Shown here: positions 33,291 through 41,410 of the stretch, one piece after another
How positions within the stretch are numbered: the stretch's first letter is position 1
Layout: every line of letters starts with the position of its first letter
Assembly: GCA_017984755.1 (NCBI GenBank)
Contig: JAGNYW010000025.1
Span: 1 to 43,721 of the forward strand
Length of the DNA: 43,721 nt
Origin: Methyloversatilis sp.
GTDB taxonomy: Bacteria; Pseudomonadota; Gammaproteobacteria; Burkholderiales; Rhodocyclaceae
Direction of reading: 5' to 3'
The notes under the pieces: generated by a model
What the model was told of the DNA's origin: nothing
Seen by the model: only the letters and a program-made list of their open reading frames with translations
Database searches by the model: none
Translations under genes and position numbers: made by a program

Positions 33291-33980
33291 GTGGTGCCAG
33301 AAATCATTCCCGTCATCGACCTCATGCAGGGTCAGGTCGTGCATGCCCGCCGTGGCGACCGGCAAGCTTACCAGCCACTGCAGTCTTCCCTGGTCGAGGG
33401 TTGCGATCCGCATGACGTTGCGCAGGCACTGATCCGGGCGACCGGCGCGCGCCAAGTCTATATTGCGGACCTCGACGCCATCCGGGGGCAAGGTGATCAC
33501 TCGGCGCTGATAGCCGAACTGGCGAAACGTCATCCGGGTGTCGAGTGGTGGGTGGATGGCGGTTATGCCGATGCCGCTCCCGCGCTGGCGCTGCATCGCG
33601 CTGCCGGTATCACGCCGGTGTTCGGCACCGAGTCGATGCGCAGCTACGGCGCGTTGCGCAAATGCCGCAATTCGCGCATAGAGGCCGTGCTGTCGCTCGA
33701 CTACCGGCGCGGCATTCCACTCGGCCCGGACTGGGCATTCGACCATGGCGAATGGCCGGCTCGCGTGATCGCAATGGAACTGGCGCGTGTCGGGGCCGAA
33801 GAAGGTCCGGCGCTGCAGCTCATCCGCACTCTGCAATCGATTCGTCAGGACGTGAATGTCATCGCTGCCGGCGGCGTGCGCGACCGCGACGATCTCGCTG
33901 CGCTCGATGCCATCGGCGTCACTGCAGTGCTGGTGGCCAGTGCGCTGCACGACGGGCGGCTGCAGGGCCTGCTGACTTGA
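33291..33980 (+). CDS. HisA-like TIM-barrel protein linked to the H4MPT/methylofuran pathway, function unassigned
   Basis: A 229-aa (beta/alpha)8 protein related to HisA (COG1411 type). The first strand IPVIDLMQGQVVHARRGDR carries the HisA-like Asp and the basic residues that bind sugar phosphate in that fold; VYIADLDAIRGQG is the second half-barrel signature, and the phosphate-binding glycines lie in VIAAGGVRDRDDL and near the C-terminus (VASALHDGRL). It is distinct from true HisA and sits among methylofuran genes rather than his genes. The precise reaction is not known to me. GTG 33291 is used, with AAGGG 5 bp before it; GTG 33294 is an alternative. It is divergent from mfnD and converges on mtfA. 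Confidence 0.85.
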   Translation: MVPEIIPVIDLMQGQVVHARRGDRQAYQPLQSSLVEGCDPHDVAQALIRATGARQVYIADLDAIRGQGDHSALIAELAKRHPGVEWWVDGGYADAAPALALHRAAGITPVFGTESMRSYGALRKCRNSRIEAVLSLDYRRGIPLGPDWAFDHGEWPARVIAMELARVGAEEGPALQLIRTLQSIRQDVNVIAAGGVRDRDDLAALDAIGVTAVLVASALHDGRLQGLLT

Positions 33981-34799
33981 TCACCAGCTCAGCGGATTGA
34001 CCCGGTAGTAGCGGCGCAGCTCGCCGAACAGATCGGGGAAGGCATCCGCCAGATGCTGCGGCCGCTCGAAGAAGGCTTCCGACGCCACGGCGAAGAACTC
34101 GGCCGGGCTGCTGGCACCGTAGGCATTCAGCGCCGGCGCGGCCTCGCCCTGCAACTGGCGGTGCAGCCGGGCATAGGCATCATTGAACACGCGGGTCCAG
34201 CGCTCGACGCGCCGGCGACCGATCATGTGCGGTGCGCCGTTGGCGTCGCCATTCTCCTGATCCAGCTGGTGCGCAAATTCGTGGATGACCACGTTGTGGC
34301 CGTCGAATGCATCGGCCGCACCGCGCACGACGTCGTCCCACGACAGCACGACATGCCCGCGCGATGACGATTCGCCCAGATGCACGGCGCGGCCTTCATG
34401 CACCACGCCGGCGGCATCGGTGCTCGGTCGCCGCACGGCGAAGGCCGACGGATAGATCAGGATTTCCCGCAGTTCGGGGAAGTAGCCGCCGCGCCGGTTG
34501 AGCAGCAGCAGGCAGGCCTGGGCGGCGATGGAGACCCGCATGTCGTCGGTCACTTCCAGACCGTCGCAGCCGATGAAGGTCTTTTCGGCGACGAACACCT
34601 GGATGTGCTTCTTAAGCTGCAGCTGCAGGTCGACCGGCAGCTGCCGCACCTGGGGCACACGCTGGCGCAGGATGGCGCGCCACGCGTGCGGGAAGGGCCG
34701 GCTGCGCAGCCAGCGCCGGCGCGATTCGATGCGCAGCGGCTCGGCCAGCAGCCAGACCGCCGGAATCAGCGTCAGCAGGATGAAGATGATCAGAGGCAT
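33981..34799 (-). CDS. mtfA: MtfA-type zinc-dependent peptidase (M90)
   Basis: A 272-aa protein with an N-terminal hydrophobic stretch (LIIFILLTLIPAVWLL) and the zinc motif HEFAHQLD (His173, Glu174, His177); the downstream Glu needed as third ligand is probably in AEFFAVASEAFFE near residue 250. In E. coli MtfA binds the repressor Mlc and has aminopeptidase activity, thereby affecting glucose uptake. The membrane segment is commonly seen in this family outside enterics. The stop codons of mtfA and the HisA-like gene abut (33980/33981). Confidence 0.9.
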   Translation of the reverse strand: MPLIIFILLTLIPAVWLLAEPLRIESRRRWLRSRPFPHAWRAILRQRVPQVRQLPVDLQLQLKKHIQVFVAEKTFIGCDGLEVTDDMRVSIAAQACLLLLNRRGGYFPELREILIYPSAFAVRRPSTDAAGVVHEGRAVHLGESSSRGHVVLSWDDVVRGAADAFDGHNVVIHEFAHQLDQENGDANGAPHMIGRRRVERWTRVFNDAYARLHRQLQGEAAPALNAYGASSPAEFFAVASEAFFERPQHLADAFPDLFGELRRYYRVNPLSW

Positions 34800-34882
34800 G
34801 TCCGGCAGACCCGTGCAGATGACGTGCGCAGAAGCTTGGGACGCAGCGCCGACTTTTCAACGCCGGCCGGTCTGCCGCGACC

Positions 34883-35413
34883 TCAGTCGCGCGTCGCGTC
34901 GCCGTAACCGGCCGCGCCGAGGAAGTCCATCTTGCCGATTTCGACGCCGTTGTGGCGCAGGATGGCGTAAGTGGTGCTGGCGTGGAAATACAGGTTGGGC
35001 AGCACGAAATCGAGCAGGTAGCGCAGGCCCGTGAAGTGCACCTCGCGCCCGGCCAGCCGGAAGTCGATGTCGCGCGCTTCGCTGCCGTCGATCTGATCGG
35101 CGCCGAACCCCTGTACGAAGGCGATGGCCTTTGCGATGCGCGCCTGCAGTTCGGCGAGGGTGGCTTCGCTGTCTTCCCAGCGGGGTACCTCGGCGCCCGC
35201 CAGCCGTGCCGCACCGCCCTTGACGATGTCGGTCGCGATCTGCACCTGGCGCGCCAGCGCGAACATGTCGGGCGCCAGTCGCGCATTGACGAACACTGAT
35301 TCGTCGATCTTCTTCACCGCCGCATGCGCGGCCGCCTTGTCCAGAACGGCCGACATGCTGCGCAGCACGTTCACGAAAACGGGTACCGAAACCTGATACA
35401 TGGAAATTGACAT
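34883..35413 (-). CDS. DUF1993 family protein
   Basis: A 176-aa protein with the family pattern: MYQVSVPVFVNVLRSMSAVLDKA at the start, RLAPDMFALARQVQIATD in the middle and FDFVLPNLYFHASTTYAILRHNG at the end. DUF1993 is a DinB-like helical bundle of unknown activity. The start is put at ATG 35413 (MSISMYQVSVP). It is 110 bp downstream of the SDR gene, and the spacer holds the heptamer repeat. It may be transcribed from a promoter in or upstream of that repeat. About 83 bp separate it from mtfA. Confidence 0.85.
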   Translation of the reverse strand: MSISMYQVSVPVFVNVLRSMSAVLDKAAAHAAVKKIDESVFVNARLAPDMFALARQVQIATDIVKGGAARLAGAEVPRWEDSEATLAELQARIAKAIAFVQGFGADQIDGSEARDIDFRLAGREVHFTGLRYLLDFVLPNLYFHASTTYAILRHNGVEIGKMDFLGAAGYGDATRD

Positions 35414-35432
35414 CGTTGCTCCGGGAAAGACA

Positions 35433-35481
35433 GGTTCAAGGTTCAAGGTTCAAGGTTCGAGGTGCAAGGTGCAAGGTGCGA
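35433..35481. repeat. Seven-unit heptamer tandem repeat (GGTTCAA/GGTGCAA)
   Basis: Seven consecutive 7-bp units: GGTTCAA three times, GGTTCGA once, GGTGCAA twice and GGTGCGA once (49 bp). It begins 20 bp from the DUF1993 start, on its upstream side, in the spacer to the SDR gene. The unit length is not a multiple of three and the repeat is outside a coding region. Copy-number change by slippage could alter promoter spacing of the DUF1993 gene. Confidence 0.9.
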
Positions 35482-35522
35482 TTGCCGAGGCACACACTTG
35501 CATCTTTGAACTTGAATCTGCC

Positions 35523-36260
35523 TCACCAGGGCAGGGTATCGCCCATGTGGAAGTAGCCGCCGGTCGGACCATCGGCCGGCAGCGTTGCCAGCTGAACGCT
35601 GGTCAGCGCGCCGTCAGTCACCTCGACCGGCGCATTCTCGCCGCCCATGTCGGTCTTGACCCAGCCCGGGTGCGCCGAATTGACCTTGATGCCGGTATTG
35701 CGCAGTTCATCGGCCAGATGCACGGTGAAGGCGTTGAGCGCGGTTTTCGATGCGTTGTAGGCAAACGACTTGGCCGCTGCGATCGGCGACTTCGGGTCGC
35801 TCTGCAGCGTCAGCGAGCCCAGGATGCTGGACAGATTGACGATGCGGCCCTCCGGTGCGAGGCGGATCAGCGGCAGCAGCTGCTGCGTCAGTTCGACCAC
35901 GGCGAAGAAGTTCACCTCAAAGGTTTCGCGCAGCTTCGCCGGCGACACGGTGCTTGCGTCAGGCGAAAAAAGATCTTCGAGCAGGATGCCGGCGTTGTTT
36001 ACCAGGATGTCGAGCTGGCCGTAGTGATGGGCCATGTGGTCGTAGGCATTGTTGAAGGTTGCGGGGCGCTTGGCATCGAATGCAATCGCCGTGGCGGTGA
36101 TGCCTTCGGCACGCAGGGCGGCGATGGCTTCCTCGGCACGCTCCGCGTTGCGCACGCCGAGCACTACTTCGATGCCGAGCCGGCCCAGGCCACGTGCAGT
36201 TTCGAGTCCGATGCCGCGATTGGCACCGGTGATGAAGGCAACTTTCCTGTTCATGCTCAT
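35523..36260 (-). CDS. Short-chain dehydrogenase/reductase
   Basis: A 245-aa classical SDR. The cofactor motif TGANRGIG is at residues 11-18, ILVNNAG at about 83-89, catalytic Ser in NLSSILG and Tyr/Lys in YNASKTAL. It resembles carbonyl reductase-like SDRs that reduce ketones with NADPH. The C-terminal region (GWVKTDMGGENAPV and GYFHMG) fits this subgroup. The substrate is unknown. It begins about 120 bp after the GGDEF gene on the same strand. Confidence 0.93.
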   Translation of the reverse strand: MSMNRKVAFITGANRGIGLETARGLGRLGIEVVLGVRNAERAEEAIAALRAEGITATAIAFDAKRPATFNNAYDHMAHHYGQLDILVNNAGILLEDLFSPDASTVSPAKLRETFEVNFFAVVELTQQLLPLIRLAPEGRIVNLSSILGSLTLQSDPKSPIAAAKSFAYNASKTALNAFTVHLADELRNTGIKVNSAHPGWVKTDMGGENAPVEVTDGALTSVQLATLPADGPTGGYFHMGDTLPW

Positions 36261-36382
36261 CGTGTTGCTCCTGAAAACGGGTGTGCGTGCAGGGACAGAA
36301 CCGGCCCTGTGTCGGAAATATTCCGGATACCGGACGCCGCCTGCCCGCCCGGCGCGGAAACGGGCGCGGTCAGCGGATGGTT

Positions 36383-37741
36383 TCAGTCGGTATCGATCCC
36401 CCGGTCGCGAGCTTTCTTCGCGGCGTACATGGACTGGTCGGCCACCCTGAAAAGCTGGTCGGCATTATCGCCGTTGTCGGGGTACAGCGCGATGCCGATG
36501 CTCGGCAGCACGCGCAGGTCCTGATCGGCGATGCGCATCGGTTGAGCGATGGCGCTACGGATCTTTTCCGCAACGTTGGCGGCATCCTGCGGGCCGTGGA
36601 TGCGCGGCAGCAGCAGCACGAATTCGTCACCACCCATGCGCGCGACGGTATCTGCCTCGCGCACGCACTGTTTCATGCGCCGTCCCACTTCCTGCAGCAG
36701 CCGGTCGCCGGCGAGGTGTCCCAGCGTGTCATTGACCTGCTTGAACCTGTCGAGATCGAGATAAAGCATTGCCAGCCCGCACGGTTCCCGTCGTGCCGCG
36801 GCGAGCGCCGTTTCGAGGCGGTCGCGCAGCAGGCCGCGGTTGGGCAGCCCGGTCAGTTCGTCGTGCTGCGCCATGTGCTTGAGTCGGGCCAGCAGCTGTA
36901 TCCGTTCGATGGCCGTGACGACCTGCGTGGACACGAAGTGCAGCAGGTTCATGTCCGCTGTGCTGTAGTGCGCGCCCCCCGGATAGCTTTTCAGCACCAG
37001 CGCACCGGTCGTCAAGCCGCGGTCCGACACCAGCGGAACACCCAGCCAGCAGAGTGCTGTGCCGTCGGCGGCGAAGCTGAGGTGTTCCGGCAGATCGGCC
37101 ATGACTTCGGGTGGCAGCACAAGTGGCAGACCGCTGCGCACGATCTCGGCGCACAGCGCCTGTGCGACCGGATCGTTCCGCGCCTCTGCGTCGTCCTGAT
37201 CCTGTTCGTCCACGCAGCAGGGAAAGCTCAGGCCACCTTCGTCGTCGACCATCGCGACGAGGAAATTGTCGGCCGGCAACAGCTTGTCGATGATCCGATG
37301 GACCAGGTGAAACAGGGCGGGCAGGTCTTCCGCAGTGTGTGCGGCCTCCGAGATGGAGAACAGCGCCGCCTGCATCGCCTCGGCCTGCTTGCGCCCGGTG
37401 ATGTCGCGTGCGACCGCGATGCGCAGCCGGTCCGCTTCCGACCAGCGCGCCGACCACATGATGTGAACGATGCGCCCGTCCTTGCGCCGATAGCGATTTT
37501 CGAAATGCGGGCGAGGTTCTCCGCTCATGATGGCCGAAGCCGCCTCCAGCGTACGTGCGCGGTCGTCCGGCATCACCATGTCGATCATCACGCGACCGAC
37601 CATTTCGTCCGGCGTGTAGCCGAAGATCTCTTCGCAGGCCGCACTGACCCAGACGAAACGACCGTCCGTATCGACCAGACACACGGCGTCTAGCAGCAGA
37701 TCCATGTAGGTGCCCAGAAGGGCGGCCGATCTTTTTTCCAT
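36383..37741 (-). CDS. PAS-GAF-GGDEF diguanylate cyclase
   Basis: A 452-aa soluble protein. A PAS domain (about 10-125, ending in VARDITGRKQAEAMQ) is followed by a GAF domain (about 140-275; LCWLGVPLVSDRGLTTGALVL) and a GGDEF domain (about 285-450). The active site GGDEF is intact at 370-374, and an inhibitory RxxD site is at 361-364 (READ), five residues before it. It should therefore make c-di-GMP and be inhibited by product. The stimulus sensed by PAS or GAF is unknown. Its product could feed the LapD receptor about 20 kb away, though that is speculative. Confidence 0.95.
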   Translation of the reverse strand: MEKRSAALLGTYMDLLLDAVCLVDTDGRFVWVSAACEEIFGYTPDEMVGRVMIDMVMPDDRARTLEAASAIMSGEPRPHFENRYRRKDGRIVHIMWSARWSEADRLRIAVARDITGRKQAEAMQAALFSISEAAHTAEDLPALFHLVHRIIDKLLPADNFLVAMVDDEGGLSFPCCVDEQDQDDAEARNDPVAQALCAEIVRSGLPLVLPPEVMADLPEHLSFAADGTALCWLGVPLVSDRGLTTGALVLKSYPGGAHYSTADMNLLHFVSTQVVTAIERIQLLARLKHMAQHDELTGLPNRGLLRDRLETALAAARREPCGLAMLYLDLDRFKQVNDTLGHLAGDRLLQEVGRRMKQCVREADTVARMGGDEFVLLLPRIHGPQDAANVAEKIRSAIAQPMRIADQDLRVLPSIGIALYPDNGDNADQLFRVADQSMYAAKKARDRGIDTD

Positions 37742-38096
37742 GGCCGGAAAATACTATCGGATGCGTATGCAAGGCGCACATTTTGTGCAGTCGAATCAAA
37801 CAACGTGCAGCGGGGCGGTCTGGCAGCAATGGCTGGGGTAGGTGAAGTACGGTCGCAGACCTTTCCATGGCACCCTGCAGGATGCCTCCGGCGCTGCGGA
37901 TCGTCCGATCGGCGGTCGCGCCGCCTCCGCGACCGTCGATCCCTGTGCGGCAGCACGCCGACATATCGTCCGCCGCACGCGGGCAGGGCTGTTGCGGCAG
38001 CGCATCGTTCGCCGGTGTTCGGATTTTGCCGACGGTGATGTAGGGTGCGCGCTGAAGTTCCGAACACTTCATTCGATTTCACGCGGAGCCGGTCGC
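37742..38096. other. Divergent intergenic region between the GGDEF gene and the esterase-monooxygenase gene
   Basis: About 355 bp with no convincing gene. The open frame upstream of ATG 38097 has Arg/Ala-rich shadow character. Near the GGDEF gene start there is a small inverted repeat, GCACA-ttt-TGTGC (37776-37788). Both promoters must lie here, but I see no strong -35/-10 pair. Confidence 0.5.
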
Positions 38097-40478
38097 ATGA
38101 TCAACACGCACCACCCCCGGGGTTTCTTCGAGGCAATCTCGGCCTTTCTGCTGCGCGCTACGCTGAAGCTGCTGCTGAAGCCGGTGTTCTCGCCGCGCTG
38201 GTCGGTTGGCTTCCAGCGCCGCTGGCTGGCCGGATTGGCCCGTACGACCTGGCTGCCGGGCGGTGTGTCGATCGAGCAGGCCGAGGTCGGCGGCGTTCCC
38301 GGCGAGTGGCTGCGCCGCCGCGATGTGCCACCGGCGAAGGCGGGGGTGATTCTGTACATGCACGGCGGCGCCTATTGCCTCGGGTCTGCGGCCGGACATC
38401 GTGCGCTGACGTCCCGACTCACGCTTGCAACCGGTCTGCCGGTGTTTTCGCTCGATTACCGCCTTGCGCCGGAACACCCCTTCCCGGCCGCCATCGACGA
38501 TGCGGTCGCCGCCTTTCGTGCCCTGAGCGACAAGGGGCCGGTCATCGTGGCCGGCGATTCGGCGGGCGGCGGTCTGGCGCTCGCCACGGCCCTGGCCCTG
38601 CGCGATGACGGCTCACCTCTGCCGGCGGCGCTGGTGCTGCTGTCGCCCTGGGCCGATCTCGGCCGCGACAGCGCGCCGCAGGTCGAACCCCCCGGCGAGG
38701 CGATGCTGAGCACCGAATGGGCCACTGCCTGCGCCGCGCTCTACCTCGGCAATGCGCCGGCGGATTCGCCGCTGGCGTCGCCATTGCGCGCTGACCTGAG
38801 CGGTCTGCCGCCGACGCTCATCCAGGTCGGGACCGACGAACTGCTGCTCGATCAGTCGGTCGCGCTGCACGACGCCATGCAGGCGGCCGGCGTCGATGTG
38901 CGCTGCGACATCACTGCGCGGCGCTGGCATGTCTTCCAGATGCATGGCGGCGCGATGCGCAGCGCCGACCATGCGATCGCACGCATTTCCCGTTTCCTGC
39001 TGCAGCCGCTCGCCGCCGCGACGCCGCCGGGCGCGAGCCGGCACGAAGCGGTGATCCTCGGTGCCGGCATGTCCGGTCTGTGCATGGCGATACAGCTCAA
39101 GCGCGCGGGCATCGAGGATTTCGTCATCATCGAGAAGCAGGACGGGCTGGGCGGCACCTGGTGGGACAACACCTATCCCGGTGCCCATGTCGATGTGCCG
39201 TCGCCGGTGTATTCATTCTCCTTCGCGCCCAATCCGGACTGGTCGCGCCGCTTCGCGTCGGCGCCGGAAATCCAGCGCTACATGCAGCAGGTGGCCGAAC
39301 GTCATGGCCTGCTGGGCCACATGCGGCTGGGAACCCGTCTCGCCGAAGCCACCTTCGATGAATCCAGCGGTCGCTGGAAGTTCGCCACCGAACGCGGCGA
39401 CACGCTCAGTGCGCGCTTTTTCGTGTGCAGCACCGGCCCGCTGAGTCAGCTGCGCTGGCCCGACGTACCGGGCCTGGAAGACTTCCGCGGCAAGAAGATC
39501 CACTCTGCGCGCTGGGACCACGATTACGCATTGAACGGCAGGCAGGTTGCCGTGATCGGCACCGGGTCGACCGCGTCGCAACTGGTACCGCCGGTGGCCG
39601 GGCAGGCGCAGCAGCTCTATGTGTTCCAGCGCACCGCCAACTGGGTGATGCCGCGTCTCGATCGCCCCTACAACGCGCTCGATCGCCTGCTCGCGCACTT
39701 TCCGCCGTACGCGGCGCTGGTGCGCAGGAGCTGGACGCAGGTACTGGAGCTGGGCCGGCGCGGCTTCGACGAGGGCACGCTGGCGCGCCGGTCGATGCTG
39801 TGGACGGCTGCTGCGCACCTGAAGAGGCAGGTGCCGGACGAAGTGCTGCGCCGCAAGCTCGCACCGCCGTACCCGCTGGGCTGCAAACGCATCATCTATT
39901 CGAATGACTTCTACGCGGCGCTGGTGCGGCCGAACGTCGAACTGGTGACCGACGCCATCGAACGCATCACCGCGAACGGTGTGGTCACGGCCGACGGCCG
40001 CGAACGCAGCGTCGACACCCTGGTGTGCGCCACCGGTTTCGATACCGTGCACCTGCTGTCGTCGGTGCGCGTGACCGGGCTGGGCGGACGCACGCTGAGC
40101 GAGGCGTGGGCCGACGGCCCGGAGGCCTACCACGGCATCACGGTATCGGGTTTTCCCAACATGTTCCTGATGCTCGGGCCGAACACCGCTACCGGCCACA
40201 CATCGACCCTGCTGTACATCGAGCCCGAGGCGCAGCACGCCATCACCTGCATGCAGGCCGTGCGTACCGGCGGCCACCGCTGGATCGACGTGCGCGCCGA
40301 GGTGCTGGGTGCGCACAATCGCGCGCTGCAGGCGCGTCTGGGCAGCTCGGTATGGAGCCAGTGCCGCAGCTGGTACCGCATGGAAAGCGGTCGCGTGATC
40401 GCCATCTTTCCGGGCTTCACGAACGAATACGTCAGAGCGGTGAAGCAGGTGGATCTTTCGCACTACACGCTCGTCTGA
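38097..40478 (+). CDS. Fusion of an HSL-type esterase and a Baeyer-Villiger flavin monooxygenase
   Basis: A 793-aa two-domain protein. The N-terminal half (about 1-310) is an alpha/beta hydrolase of the hormone-sensitive lipase family: HGG oxyanion motif at 89-91, nucleophile Ser155 in GDSAGG, Asp247 (VGTDELLLD) and His278 (RRWHVFQM). The C-terminal half (about 316-793) is a flavin monooxygenase: FAD motif GAGMSG (322-327), GGTWWDNTYPGAHVDVPS, the Baeyer-Villiger fingerprint FRGKKIHSARW (463-473) and a second Rossmann motif GTGSTASQ. A monooxygenase would turn a ketone into an ester or lactone that the esterase half could hydrolyse, so one protein may do two sequential steps. Substrate unknown. 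The first 30 residues are hydrophobic and basic and may anchor it to the membrane. Confidence 0.92.
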   Translation: MINTHHPRGFFEAISAFLLRATLKLLLKPVFSPRWSVGFQRRWLAGLARTTWLPGGVSIEQAEVGGVPGEWLRRRDVPPAKAGVILYMHGGAYCLGSAAGHRALTSRLTLATGLPVFSLDYRLAPEHPFPAAIDDAVAAFRALSDKGPVIVAGDSAGGGLALATALALRDDGSPLPAALVLLSPWADLGRDSAPQVEPPGEAMLSTEWATACAALYLGNAPADSPLASPLRADLSGLPPTLIQVGTDELLLDQSVALHDAMQAAGVDVRCDITARRWHVFQMHGGAMRSADHAIARISRFLLQPLAAATPPGASRHEAVILGAGMSGLCMAIQLKRAGIEDFVIIEKQDGLGGTWWDNTYPGAHVDVPSPVYSFSFAPNPDWSRRFASAPEIQRYMQQVAERHGLLGHMRLGTRLAEATFDESSGRWKFATERGDTLSARFFVCSTGPLSQLRWPDVPGLEDFRGKKIHSARWDHDYALNGRQVAVIGTGSTASQLVPPVAGQAQQLYVFQRTANWVMPRLDRPYNALDRLLAHFPPYAALVRRSWTQVLELGRRGFDEGTLARRSMLWTAAAHLKRQVPDEVLRRKLAPPYPLGCKRIIYSNDFYAALVRPNVELVTDAIERITANGVVTADGRERSVDTLVCATGFDTVHLLSSVRVTGLGGRTLSEAWADGPEAYHGITVSGFPNMFLMLGPNTATGHTSTLLYIEPEAQHAITCMQAVRTGGHRWIDVRAEVLGAHNRALQARLGSSVWSQCRSWYRMESGRVIAIFPGFTNEYVRAVKQVDLSHYTLV

Positions 40479-40517
40479 ACGGCGCCGCCGGCGCATTGCC
40501 CATCGGTGCCGCCGCGC

Positions 40518-40539
40518 TCCTGCATATATATATGCAGGA
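40518..40539. promoter_or_regulatory. Perfect 22-bp AT-centred palindrome
   Basis: The sequence TCCTGCATATA (40518-40528) is followed directly by its exact complement (40529-40539). It lies 40 bp after the fusion gene and 150 bp before the HAD gene. No T run follows, so it is not a standard terminator. It could be a dimeric repressor site or a terminator-like hairpin. No regulator gene is next to it. Confidence 0.5.
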
Positions 40540-40689
40540 CGATTCCTTGCCGTCACCGATACGATGGCTGCAACCCGGAACGCGCAACCATCGCTCGGGG
40601 GAGGACGGATTCGCGAAGGTGTTGCCGGCCGACGCAGGGACGGTCAGGGCGCGCCGGTGCAACGGATGCGGCAAAGAGGAGGGAACAGC

Positions 40690-41397
40690 ATGCGGCGCGT
40701 GAAGGCACTGGTATTCGATGTGTTCGGCACACTCGTCGACTGGCACACGTCGATTGCGCGCGAGGCGGAAGCCTTGCTTGGCGGTGCGGGTGTCAGCGTC
40801 GATGGCGCGGCATTCGCCGTGGCGTGGCGCGCCGCCTATCAGCCCGCGATGGAAGAGGTGAGGGCAGGGCGTCTGCCGTTCATGAAGCTCGACCTTCTGC
40901 ACCGGCACAACCTTGACCGCGTGCTCGCTGCCTTCGGTCTCGATCAGGTCGATGAAGGCACGCGTCGGGCATTGAACCTCGCGTGGCATCGCCTTGATGC
41001 CTGGCCGGATGTGGCACCGGGTCTGCGTCGGCTGCGTCCGCATTTCCGGATTGCGCCCTGTTCGAACGGCAATATCTCGCTGATGGTCGATCTGGCGCGG
41101 CGCAACGATTTTCCGTGGGATGCCGTTCTCGGCGCCGAACTGGCGCGCGACTACAAGCCGAGGCCGGTCGTCTATCTGTCGGCAGCCGGGGCCTTCGATC
41201 TGGCGCCCGATGAAACCATGATGGTTGCCAGCCACTCATGGGACCTCGCCGCGGCAGCGGCGGCCGGCCTGCGCACGGCCTTCGTCGCGCGGCCCGACGA
41301 ACATGGCACTGGCCGCGGCGAATCCGTGCCCGGCGTGCCGGTCGATGTCGCCGCCCGCAGCCTGCTCGAACTGGCGGACGTGCTGGCAGCCCGTTGA
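40690..41397 (+). CDS. HAD-superfamily hydrolase, type II haloacid dehalogenase-like
   Basis: A 235-aa protein starting at ATG 40690 after a GAGGAGGG ribosome-binding site. The HAD motifs are present: DVFGTLVDW with nucleophile Asp (10) and Thr14, PCSNGN, and the Lys in RDYKPRP. Motif IV reads ASHSWDL; where L-2-haloacid dehalogenase has Ser175 and Asn177 it seems to have Ala and His, while the Asp is kept. True dehalogenase activity is thus uncertain; many uncharacterised relatives share the His. It ends 13 bp before the convergent GST gene. Confidence 0.88.
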   Translation: MRRVKALVFDVFGTLVDWHTSIAREAEALLGGAGVSVDGAAFAVAWRAAYQPAMEEVRAGRLPFMKLDLLHRHNLDRVLAAFGLDQVDEGTRRALNLAWHRLDAWPDVAPGLRRLRPHFRIAPCSNGNISLMVDLARRNDFPWDAVLGAELARDYKPRPVVYLSAAGAFDLAPDETMMVASHSWDLAAAAAAGLRTAFVARPDEHGTGRGESVPGVPVDVAARSLLELADVLAAR

Positions 41398-41410
41398 GAC
41401 CTGGAATCGC

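Noticed and set aside
35433-35481. CRISPR-like array
   Set aside because: The units are 7 bp with no spacers; it is a simple tandem repeat.
35400-36524. 374-codon plus-strand frame covering the SDR gene
   Set aside because: Antisense to a clear SDR with intact motifs, and it begins in the heptamer repeat.
37842-38096. N-terminal extension of the esterase-monooxygenase fusion by 85 codons
   Set aside because: Arg/Ala-rich, unlike the hydrolase family; ATG 38097 fits better.
39213-40556. 447-codon minus-strand frame opposite the monooxygenase half of the fusion
   Set aside because: Shadow frame; the plus strand has all flavin motifs.
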